Made by a program: the position numbers and the translations under genes. From an uncultured Collinsella sp. (GTDB taxonomy: Bacteria; Actinomycetota; Coriobacteriia; Coriobacteriales; Coriobacteriaceae): a stretch of DNA of 64,000 bases. Under the pieces are notes generated by a model. It searched no databases, had not been told where the DNA came from, and saw only the letters and a list, made by a program, of their open reading frames with translations. Location of the stretch: contig CATXWM010000004.1 of the NCBI GenBank assembly GCA_958403205.1, positions 1 to 64,000 of the forward strand, in the 5' to 3' direction. Of this stretch, positions 7,150 to 14,590 are shown in pieces (within the stretch, counting starts at the first letter, position 1; the number at the start of each line of letters is the position of its first letter).

Positions 7150-8388
7150 ATGACAAAAGACGATAGGCGGGTATTCGAGGTGCCCGATCGACTCTTTGAA
7201 TACATAAGGGCGGTCGTCGACAACCGCGCGCTTGCGACGGTGCTGCTCTTTTTGCTGAGTCTGCTGCTCATTGGCATTGACAATATCGTTGGCATCCTGA
7301 CAGTTCTGCTTATTGGCTTCTTGCTGATCGATCGATTTGAAATCGTTCGCCGCTGCGTGGTAATCGGTGGTGCCGCGTGGACAATTACGCTGGCGATCGG
7401 GGCCATGGCGCTTGGCGGTATTGGCGAGCCCGTGTTCTTTGACGCCGCTTTTGTATTCAACATGCTTGGCTTTGTGCTGGCGCTTGCCGTGTGCGTCCTG
7501 TTCTTTTGCGGACGCGCCCTGTATTACCAGGGCTATGAACAGGGCGAGCAGCATGCCGACCGCGTAATCGCCGCCCGTATTCAGGACCGTCTGATCGACA
7601 ACCCTGACACGTGGGATACCATCGACGGTGACTTTCTTGAGGTCGAGGGTGCGCTCAACCGAGCGCGCGATTGCGAGCGTAAGGTTCAACAGGCCTTGCG
7701 CGACGAATCGCATCGCAAAGATGACCTGGTTACGTATCTGGCGCACGATCTGCGCACGCCGCTTGCCAGCGTGGTGGGCTATCTTTCGCTCCTGCAGGAG
7801 GCTCCCGATTTGCCGCTTGAGCAGCGTGCACGCTTTACGGGCGTGGCGCTCGACAAGGCCCATCGGCTCGATGCTCTCATCGAGGAGTTCTTTGACATCA
7901 CGCGTTTCGATTTCCACGATATCGTGCTTACCCGCGCCTACGTCGATCTGGGGCTATTACTGGCGCAGGTGGCCGACGAGTTCTATCCCATTCTCAACGA
8001 ACAGCACAAGGAAGCCCAGGTTGATATCTGCGAGGACCTGACGGTGCTCGTGGACGGCGATAAGATGGCTCGCGTATTCAACAACATCATGAAAAACGCC
8101 GTTGCCTATAGCTATGAAGGCTCGACGATCATGATTGAGGCTGGGCGCCAAGATGACGGTGGCGTGCGAATTCGCTTTATCAATCAGGGTGATCCGATTC
8201 CGGCGGCTAAGCTCAAGGTGATCTTTGAGAAGTTCTATCGCCTGGATGCAGCGCGTGCGACCAATCGCGGCGGTGCTGGGCTGGGCCTCGCCATCGCCAA
8301 GGAGATTGTATGCGCGCATGGCGGTACCATCGCGTGCGAATCGACGCCCGAGCATACCGTCTTTACCATCGAGCTGCCCGCCGCGTAG
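7150..8388 (+). CDS. VanS-like sensor histidine kinase
   Basis: A 412-residue membrane kinase. The first 130 residues hold three or four hydrophobic segments (around residues 28-58, 73-93 and 100-125) with very little extracytoplasmic sequence, so the signal is likely sensed in or at the membrane. The H-box YLAHDLRTPLASVVGYLSLL with His199 is very close to that of VanS. The N-box is NIMKNAVAYS and the G-box is GGAGLGLAIAKE. The ATG at 7150 is about 6 nt after GTGGGGAA; the in-frame GTG at 7144 overlaps that site. It is the cognate partner of the regulator just upstream. Confidence 0.92.
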   Translation: MTKDDRRVFEVPDRLFEYIRAVVDNRALATVLLFLLSLLLIGIDNIVGILTVLLIGFLLIDRFEIVRRCVVIGGAAWTITLAIGAMALGGIGEPVFFDAAFVFNMLGFVLALAVCVLFFCGRALYYQGYEQGEQHADRVIAARIQDRLIDNPDTWDTIDGDFLEVEGALNRARDCERKVQQALRDESHRKDDLVTYLAHDLRTPLASVVGYLSLLQEAPDLPLEQRARFTGVALDKAHRLDALIEEFFDITRFDFHDIVLTRAYVDLGLLLAQVADEFYPILNEQHKEAQVDICEDLTVLVDGDKMARVFNNIMKNAVAYSYEGSTIMIEAGRQDDGGVRIRFINQGDPIPAAKLKVIFEKFYRLDAARATNRGGAGLGLAIAKEIVCAHGGTIACESTPEHTVFTIELPAA

Positions 8389-8491
8389 CGTAGGCGCCTT
8401 TACAAACACCTGACAATGCGTTCACGTGCATATGAGCCGCGATTTCTACTATCGATACTGCTGAATTGATATCGATGTGGAGGTATGCGGT

Positions 8492-9367
8492 ATGACGGCT
8501 GCTGCGGCTATGGAGCCCACGGAGCTCGAGGAGCTAATGGAGGCGCAAGCCGAGGCTGCGCACGAGCGCGAAGTCGGGGACGCGACTCGTCCCACGGCGC
8601 AGGATTTTGCCGCCTCGCCGACGCGCATCGATGTCGAGGGCCTCGACCTGTTCTATGGCGACCATCATGCGCTCAAGGACGTGAATATCAAGATCCGCGA
8701 CAAGCAGATCACCTCGTTTATCGGGCCTTCGGGCTGCGGAAAGTCCACGTTGCTGCGCTGCTTTAACCGCATGAACGACGGCATCAAGGATTGCCGCATC
8801 GAGGGCAAGATTGCGCTCGATGGTCAAGATATCCTGGGCGATTACGACATCTGCCGTTTGCGCCAGCGCGTGGGCATGGTGTTTCAGCGCCCCAACCCGT
8901 TTCCCATGAGCATCTACGACAACGTCGCCTACGGTCCTCGCGGCATGGGAGTGCGCGACCGCGTCGTGCTCGACGAGCTGGTCGAAGACTCCCTGCGACG
9001 CGCCGCCCTGTGGGACGAGGTCAAGGACAAGCTCAAGGAATCGGGTCTGGGTCTTTCGGGCGGCCAGCAGCAGCGTCTGTGCATCGCCCGTGCGCTGGCC
9101 GTGAAGCCCGACATTCTGCTGATGGACGAACCGACCTCGGCGCTCGACCCCGTATCGACGCTCGTGGTGGAGCAGCTGGCCTGCGAGCTCAGGGAGACCT
9201 GCACGCTCGTGGTCGTTACGCACAACATGCAGCAGGCGGCGCGCATCTCCGACTCGGTCGCGTTCTTTTTGCTGGGCGAGCTGGTGGAGCATGCGCCCAC
9301 TGCCCAGCTCTTCAAAAACCCGATCGATCCGCGCACGGCGGATTATTTGACGGGCCGTTTTGGCTGA
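8492..9367 (+). CDS. pstB: Phosphate ABC transporter ATP-binding protein PstB
   Basis: The cytoplasmic ATPase of the high-affinity phosphate importer PstSCAB. Walker A is GPSGCGKST, the signature is LSGGQQQR, Walker B is ILLMDEPTSALDP, and VVTHNMQQAARISD is the switch-histidine region typical of PstB. The N-terminus has about 45 extra acidic residues ahead of IDVEGLDLFYG. The ATG at 8492 is 8 nt after GGAGG; a GTG at 8477 overlaps that site. No pstS, pstC, pstA or phoU lies next to it. PhoB/PhoR-like genes follow, which supports a phosphate-sensing role. Confidence 0.93.
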   Translation: MTAAAAMEPTELEELMEAQAEAAHEREVGDATRPTAQDFAASPTRIDVEGLDLFYGDHHALKDVNIKIRDKQITSFIGPSGCGKSTLLRCFNRMNDGIKDCRIEGKIALDGQDILGDYDICRLRQRVGMVFQRPNPFPMSIYDNVAYGPRGMGVRDRVVLDELVEDSLRRAALWDEVKDKLKESGLGLSGGQQQRLCIARALAVKPDILLMDEPTSALDPVSTLVVEQLACELRETCTLVVVTHNMQQAARISDSVAFFLLGELVEHAPTAQLFKNPIDPRTADYLTGRFG

Positions 9368-9431
9368 TACCATCTAGTACAGGCACCTTTAGGGTTAAGA
9401 TGCGGTCATGCCGGCCGCAAAGGGGTTCAAC

Positions 9432-10160
9432 ATGATCTATTACGTCGAGGACGATGACAACATCAGGGATCTGACGGTCTATGCGCTGCGCAAGCAGGGA
9501 ATCGAGGCCGAGGGCTTTTCGTGCGACGGCGAGTTTAAGGCCGCCGTGGCGCGACGGGTACCCGATGCTGTCCTGCTCGATATCATGCTGCCCGATACCG
9601 ATGGTTTGGCGATTATGCGCCGCCTGCGCGCCGACCGCCTGACGGCGACGGTGCCCATCATGATGCTTACCGCCAAGGACACCGAGCTCGACAAGGTGAT
9701 GGCGCTCGATGGCGGTGCCGACGATTACCTGACTAAACCCTTCTCGCTCATGGAGCTCGCCAGCCGCTGCCGCGCACTGCTGCGTCGCGGCGGCATGGTC
9801 AAGCAGGCGAGCGATGTGCTCAGCGTGGGCGACATCGTGCTCTCGCCCAGCCATCGCGAGGTGACCGTTGCCGGCGAGCCGCTTAAGCTCACCCTGCGCG
9901 AGTTCGACCTGCTCGAATACCTCATGCGCAAGCCCGGCGTGGTCTTTACCCGCGAGTCGTTGCTGCAGAGCGTGTGGGGCTGGGACTTCGACGGCGGTTC
10001 GCGCACCGTTGACGTGCACGTGCAGACGCTTCGCCAAAAACTGGGCGAGCATGCCGGCGCCATCGAGACCGTGCGCGGCGTGGGCTACCGCTTGGCCGAG
10101 CCTTCTGCCGGTGATGGTGCCGAAGGTGACGACACCGCGGCCACCGCATCGGAGGAGTAA
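9432..10160 (+). CDS. PhoB-like response regulator
   Basis: 242 residues. The receiver domain begins MIYYVEDDDNIRDLT with Asp50 in LLDIMLPD as phosphoacceptor and Lys in LTKPFS. The winged-helix output domain carries SVWGWDFDGGSRTVDVHVQT and ends RGVGYRLAE, followed by an acidic tail. The ATG at 9432 is 6 nt after AAAGGGG; an ATG at 9408 lacks such a site. It sits between pstB and a PhoR-like kinase, the usual setting for phosphate control. Confidence 0.9.
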   Translation: MIYYVEDDDNIRDLTVYALRKQGIEAEGFSCDGEFKAAVARRVPDAVLLDIMLPDTDGLAIMRRLRADRLTATVPIMMLTAKDTELDKVMALDGGADDYLTKPFSLMELASRCRALLRRGGMVKQASDVLSVGDIVLSPSHREVTVAGEPLKLTLREFDLLEYLMRKPGVVFTRESLLQSVWGWDFDGGSRTVDVHVQTLRQKLGEHAGAIETVRGVGYRLAEPSAGDGAEGDDTAATASEE

Positions 10161-10163
10161 CCC

Positions 10164-11588
10164 GTGGTCTTCGCCCCCCAGGGAAAACATACGCTGTCCC
10201 ACCGCGTTTTTGTGACGATCTTTGTCTGTGCCATGGCGGTTATCGTGGCGTTTACGGTGCTGGGCGCGTTCTTTGTGCAAAACACCTTGGCGGATGCCAC
10301 GAGTGCCAACCTGGCGCAGGAAACCGAGCTCATTGCTGCCGCCCTCGACGAGCAGCAGGAGCCCATCCCGTTCTTGCGTAGCCTCGATCGCGAGGACTTG
10401 CGCATCACGCTGATTAACAAGGATGGATCGGTTGCCTACGACAACGAGGCGTCGCCTTCCACACTGCCCAACCATGGCGATCGCCCCGAGGTCATCGAGG
10501 CCTTTGAGAGTGGTTTGGGTTCCGCGGAGCGCGCAAGCTCTACGCTCGACGAGATTATGCTGTATCGCGCCGTCGCCCTTGATAACGGCCAGGTTGTCCG
10601 CTTGGCGCAGGCCCAGCCTGGCGTTGCGGCGATTTTGCTGTCGATGGTGGCGCCGATGCTGCTTATCGCGGCAGCGGGTGCGGTACTCTCGTTTTTTATG
10701 GCGCGCCGCGAGTCCCGTGCCATCATCGCGCCGTTGCAAGAGGTGGATTTGGACCACCCACGCCGTAGCTATGAGCACGCCTATGCCGAGATGGTCCCCA
10801 TGCTTGAGCGTATCGAGTCGCAGCGCCAGGAACTCAAGCGCCAAATGGCGGTGCTGGCGGACAACGATCGTATGCGCCGCGAGTTTACGGCGAATATCAC
10901 CCATGAGCTCAAGACGCCGCTTACGGCGATTTCGGGCTATGCCGAGCTCATCGCAAACGGCATGGTCGAGGGCGAGGACGACCTGCGCAACTTTGGCGGT
11001 CGCATCTATCGTGAGGCGGGCCGTTTGGCGGCGCTTGTCAACGACATCCTTACGCTGTCTAACTTGGACGAGGCCGAGCGTGCAACTGAGGGCGAGGCGG
11101 TGCCCATTGGGTCCACGGAGCCTATTGAGCTCTCGCGTGCCATCTACGCGGTTGAGCAGCGTCTTGAACAGGTCGCCCGTCAGGCGAATGTGACGATAAG
11201 TCATGAGACCAAGCCTGTGGTCATCGAAGGCGTGTCGCGCTTGATCGACGAGCTCATCTATAATCTGGCAAGCAACGCCATCCGCTACAATCGACCCGGC
11301 GGTACGGTTACGCTGCAGTGCGGCACCAACGGCGAAGGCCATCCGTTCCTCGCGGTCGCCGACACGGGAATCGGTATCGCGCCTGAAGAACAGGGCAAGG
11401 TATTTGAACGGTTCTATCGCGTGGACAAGAGTAGGTCCAAGGCACGCGGCGGAACCGGTCTGGGGCTTGCCATTGTCAAGCATGCGGCCCTGTATCATCA
11501 CGCCACGCTCGATCTGTCGAGCGAGTTGGGCGTGGGAACCACCATTACGGTGACGTTTCCCATACAGCAGGACGAGCCATTCGCATAG
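10164..11588 (+). CDS. PhoR-like sensor histidine kinase
   Basis: 474 residues. One membrane helix lies at about residues 12-35, an extracytoplasmic segment of about 120 residues follows, and a second helix is at about 155-178. The H-box is ITHELKTPLTAISGYAEL with His247, the N-box is LIYNLASNAIRYN, and the G-boxes are DTGIGIAPEEQGKVFERFYR and GGTGLGLAIVKH. The GTG start lies three bases after the regulator stop, with GGAGGAG overlapping that stop, so the two genes are translationally coupled. A hairpin terminator follows. Confidence 0.92.
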   Translation: MVFAPQGKHTLSHRVFVTIFVCAMAVIVAFTVLGAFFVQNTLADATSANLAQETELIAAALDEQQEPIPFLRSLDREDLRITLINKDGSVAYDNEASPSTLPNHGDRPEVIEAFESGLGSAERASSTLDEIMLYRAVALDNGQVVRLAQAQPGVAAILLSMVAPMLLIAAAGAVLSFFMARRESRAIIAPLQEVDLDHPRRSYEHAYAEMVPMLERIESQRQELKRQMAVLADNDRMRREFTANITHELKTPLTAISGYAELIANGMVEGEDDLRNFGGRIYREAGRLAALVNDILTLSNLDEAERATEGEAVPIGSTEPIELSRAIYAVEQRLEQVARQANVTISHETKPVVIEGVSRLIDELIYNLASNAIRYNRPGGTVTLQCGTNGEGHPFLAVADTGIGIAPEEQGKVFERFYRVDKSRSKARGGTGLGLAIVKHAALYHHATLDLSSELGVGTTITVTFPIQQDEPFA

Positions 11589-11613
11589 CGATACAACATA
11601 GGTATTGATGTAG

Positions 11614-11649
11614 ACGCCGCATTTGACTTTCGGGTGCGGCGTTGTTGTG
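11614..11649 (+). terminator. Terminator after the PhoR-like kinase
   Basis: ACGCCGCA (11614-11621) pairs with TGCGGCGT (11635-11642), followed by a weak TGTTGT tract. Confidence 0.55.
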
Positions 11650-11783
11650 CAATTTTACGATTGCTTCCGACATTTTTACAGGAGAGCCTGTTTCTTATGT
11701 ATAGAGTTTGGTCTCGGTAAAAAGATGCGATAACATACGGACAGTTTTGTCAATCCGAACTGGGGAAATGAAAGGCAAGCTGC

Positions 11784-12440
11784 ATGACCCTTCTCGAACT
11801 GTTCCAGCTGCTGAAGAAGCACCTCAAGCTGGTCATCACCCTTCCGGTGGTCTGCGCGATCGCCATGGGCATCGTGTCCTTCGCCGCGATGGACAACACC
11901 TATACCGCGACGACGAGCATGTACATTCTCGCCAAGACCGACGATAGCGGCCAGATGAGCTACAACGATCTCTCGGCGAGCCAGATGCTTTCCAACGATA
12001 TCGCCACGCTGCTGGATAGCGATAGCGTTAAGAGCGGCGCCGCCAAGGAACTGGGCCTCACCGATCTGGATGACTACAAGGTGTCTGTTTCCTCCGAGAC
12101 CACCACGCGTGTCATTACGCTTTCGGTTACCGGCACCGATGCCAAGGAGACGGCTGAGGTCGCAAAGGCCATAGCTAGCTCGGTGAGTACGGTCGCTCAG
12201 AACGTCGGCGCTGCCCAGAGCATCAACGTTATCGACGAGGCTAAGACCCCCGAAGCCCCCAGCGGCCCCAAGCGCACGCTGTATATTGCCGTCGCGTTCC
12301 TCGCCGGTATCTTTATCGCAGTCGCCTATGTCGTTTTGGCAGACATGCTCAATACCCGCATCCGCGGTGCCGAAGAGGCGGAAGAGCTCCTGGGCATTCC
12401 CGTTGTTGGCCGAATTCCGGCTATGAAAGGTGGTAAATAG
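11784..12440 (+). CDS. Wzz/YveK-type polysaccharide chain-length determinant
   Basis: A 218-residue inner-membrane protein of the Wzz family. A transmembrane helix lies at residues about 16-38 (LVITLPVVCAIAMGIVSFAA), an extracellular region rich in Ser and Thr follows, and a second helix is at about 172-195 (LYIAVAFLAGIFIAVAYVVL). Such proteins set polymer length and activate a partner BY-kinase, here encoded 2 bp downstream. The order Wzz, kinase, PHP phosphatase is the conserved capsule-regulation trio of Gram-positive bacteria. No polymerase or flippase follows in this window. Confidence 0.88.
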   Translation: MTLLELFQLLKKHLKLVITLPVVCAIAMGIVSFAAMDNTYTATTSMYILAKTDDSGQMSYNDLSASQMLSNDIATLLDSDSVKSGAAKELGLTDLDDYKVSVSSETTTRVITLSVTGTDAKETAEVAKAIASSVSTVAQNVGAAQSINVIDEAKTPEAPSGPKRTLYIAVAFLAGIFIAVAYVVLADMLNTRIRGAEEAEELLGIPVVGRIPAMKGGK

Positions 12441-12442
12441 GC

Positions 12443-13180
12443 ATGGCTAAGGCAAAGAACACCGATAAGCTCGTTGTACAGAATGCCGCCAAGACCCTTC
12501 TGGCCAACATCCGCTTTGCGAGCGTGGACGACCCCATTCGCACCATTACCGTCACGTCCTCGATTCCCAACGAGGGCAAGTCTACGGTTTCCATCAACCT
12601 TGCCCAGGCTATCGCCACGAGCGGCAAGTCCGTGCTCCTGGTCGAGGCCGATATGCGCCGCAGGTCCCTTTCCGATATGCTCGGCGTTCGTTCGCGCGGC
12701 GGACTCTATGCGGTCCTTTCCGAGCAGATCTCCATTGACCAGGCAATTGTCGAGACGGGTCAGAAGAACTTCTACTTCCTCGATGCCGAGCCGCATATTC
12801 CCAATCCTGCCGACATCATCGTCTCTCACCGCTTTGCCAAGCTGGTAAAGGCACTGTCCGCCAAGTTCCAGTACGTCATCTTCGATGCTCCTCCGGTCGG
12901 CACCTTCATCGATGCTGCCGAGATCGCAAGTCTGACCGACGGTGCGCTTTTTGTCGTGCGTGAGGATTTCACCAAGCGCGAGGAGGCGCTCAACGCCATC
13001 GGTCAGCTTAAGAAGTCCGAGAAGGTCAAGCTCATCGGTACCGTTATGAACTACTGCGAGACCGAGACCAGCGAGTACTACTACTCCTACTACACCAAGG
13101 ACGGTAAGAAGGTGAAGAAGGGCTCCGACGATCAGGGGACTTCCAAAAAGGGCATCTTCACCAACCGAGCAAACGTTTAG
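12443..13180 (+). CDS. CpsD/CapB-type bacterial tyrosine kinase
   Basis: A 245-residue cytoplasmic BY-kinase. Walker A is SSIPNEGKST, Walker A' is LLVEADMRR, and Walker B is YVIFDAPPVGT. A C-terminal tyrosine cluster (SEYYYSYYTKDGKK) would be the autophosphorylation site. The start follows AAAGGTGG. It depends on the adjacent Wzz-type protein for activation and is counteracted by the PHP phosphatase encoded next (established for this family). Confidence 0.9.
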   Translation: MAKAKNTDKLVVQNAAKTLLANIRFASVDDPIRTITVTSSIPNEGKSTVSINLAQAIATSGKSVLLVEADMRRRSLSDMLGVRSRGGLYAVLSEQISIDQAIVETGQKNFYFLDAEPHIPNPADIIVSHRFAKLVKALSAKFQYVIFDAPPVGTFIDAAEIASLTDGALFVVREDFTKREEALNAIGQLKKSEKVKLIGTVMNYCETETSEYYYSYYTKDGKKVKKGSDDQGTSKKGIFTNRANV

Positions 13181-13197
13181 TTGATTAAGGCTGACCT

Positions 13198-13848
13198 ATG
13201 CGTGACATTCATTGCCATATCTTGCCGGGTGTAGACGACGGCGCCGCCGATCTCGATGAGAGCTTGGCGATGCTCGAGGCTGCCAAGCGGGCCGGTGTAA
13301 CCAGAATCGTTTGCACTCCTCACTGCCGTGATCCCTATTTTGATTACGACAAGATGTGGGATGCCTTTGAGCTGCTGCGTGATAACGCTGACGGTTTTCC
13401 GCTCCAGATGGGCTTCGAGGTCAACCACCGAAAGCTCGTTGAGCTTGGTATCGATGCCGCGGAGCACTTGCATTTCGATGGAACCAACGAGTTTCTGCTC
13501 GAGCTTTCGACGCATGCCGATGCGTATGCGTTTAGAGAGTACGAGAACACGATTTACGATTTGCAGTGCCGTGGCTACCAGGTGATCATCGCTCATCCTG
13601 AGCGCTATCGTGCGGTTCAAAAGGATGTAAGCGTGGCGGAGCGCCTGGTCGATATGGGCTGCAAGCTGCAGGCTTCGGCGGACTTTATTGCTGGCGGTCG
13701 CTTTGGTCGCGAGAAAAAGCCGGCACAGCGCCTGTTCGATCAGAACCTGTACAGCTTCATCGCGAGCGATGCCCATAACGTGGGTCATTACGACTGCCTG
13801 GCGAAGGCTCGTGCGAAGTTTAGCGTGCGCGGAGCTCATTTTCGCTAA
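13198..13848 (+). CDS. CpsB/CapC-type PHP-domain tyrosine phosphatase
   Basis: A 216-residue metal-dependent phosphatase of the PHP fold. It begins RDIHCHILPGVDDGA, which holds the metal-binding HxH, and also has CTPHCRDPYF, EVNHRKLV, AHPERY and a final SDAHNVGHYD. It dephosphorylates the tyrosine tail of the BY-kinase. It is the last gene of the three-gene set, and an acetyltransferase gene follows after 39 bp. Confidence 0.9.
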   Translation: MRDIHCHILPGVDDGAADLDESLAMLEAAKRAGVTRIVCTPHCRDPYFDYDKMWDAFELLRDNADGFPLQMGFEVNHRKLVELGIDAAEHLHFDGTNEFLLELSTHADAYAFREYENTIYDLQCRGYQVIIAHPERYRAVQKDVSVAERLVDMGCKLQASADFIAGGRFGREKKPAQRLFDQNLYSFIASDAHNVGHYDCLAKARAKFSVRGAHFR

Positions 13849-13887
13849 AATCGGTCCCTAACGTTCGCATTGAATGAAAGGGCAGCC

Positions 13888-14388
13888 ATGGATATCCAAC
13901 TTAAGACAGGATGCTTTGATGACGCGGCGTTGGTGCGCCGCGTCGTTTTTATGGACGAGCAGGGCTACGAGAATGAGTTCGACGCTATCGACGAGGATCC
14001 GAACTGCATTCATGTGACGCTCTATGTAGACGGCGAGCTTGCCGGTTGCTCGCGCGTGTTTCCCGAAGAGCTTGAGCGCGTGGCTGACGCAGAGGCCCCA
14101 GTGTTGCCGGCATGCGACATGGACGAAGGCGTTGCGGCGGGGAAGACCTACATTATGGGGCGCGTCGCCGTGCTGCCGGCTATGCGTCGTCGCGGACTGG
14201 CGAGTGCGATCGTCGAGGCCAGTGCTGCGTGTGCACGCGATGCCGGCGCTAAGCTTATTAAGCTGCATGCGCAGGAATACGTGCTGCCGCTCTATGCAAA
14301 GGCGGGCTACACGCAAATTGCCCCGGTAGATTACGAAGACGAGGGCCAACCCCATGTCTGGATGGCCAAGCGCGTAGATGGCAGATAG
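13888..14388 (+). CDS. GNAT-family N-acetyltransferase (ElaA-like)
   Basis: 166 residues. The acetyl-CoA-binding segment is GRVAVLPAMRRRGLASAIVE, followed by KLIKLHAQEYVLPLYAKAGY and a C-terminal PHVWMAKRV, typical of ElaA-like GNATs. The ATG at 13888 is 6 nt after GAAAGG. The substrate is unknown. Its closeness to the phosphatase gene may mean read-through, but no functional link is evident. Confidence 0.85.
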   Translation: MDIQLKTGCFDDAALVRRVVFMDEQGYENEFDAIDEDPNCIHVTLYVDGELAGCSRVFPEELERVADAEAPVLPACDMDEGVAAGKTYIMGRVAVLPAMRRRGLASAIVEASAACARDAGAKLIKLHAQEYVLPLYAKAGYTQIAPVDYEDEGQPHVWMAKRVDGR

Positions 14389-14498
14389 GGACGTTCCTTT
14401 TCTGCCGGCAGTTGGGGACACTCCTTGGCAATTGACGCATTGGAGCGCTCGGACATACAGTTTTTCGATTCCGTATGTATATATGCGCGTTAATGGGT

Positions 14499-14560
14499 TA
14501 TAAAATCTAAGTCTGAACATAGCAGGTCTGCGATGCGGCTCGGGCGACCGGGCCGTTTTT
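14499..14560 (+). promoter_or_regulatory. htpG promoter box and leader hairpin
   Basis: A TATAAAAT box (14499-14506) is followed about 30 nt later by an 8-bp hairpin (CGGCTCGG-GCGA-CCGGGCCG, 14536-14555) and TTTTT, 30 nt before the htpG ATG. A terminator-shaped stem in a 5' leader could be an attenuator, or could end an upstream transcript. No CIRCE element is visible. Confidence 0.5.
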
Positions 14561-14590
14561 GCGGACGGGGGTAGCGCGAAAGGACTGCAC

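Noticed and set aside
8389..8491. PHO box upstream of pstB
   Set aside because: Only one GTTCAC is present; the tandem repeat needed for a PhoP/PhoB site is not seen.
14389..14590. CIRCE or HspR heat-shock operator upstream of htpG
   Set aside because: No TTAGCACTC-N9-GAGTGCTAA and no HAIR-type repeat. A weak ACATAC/GTATGT symmetry is too short to support a claim.
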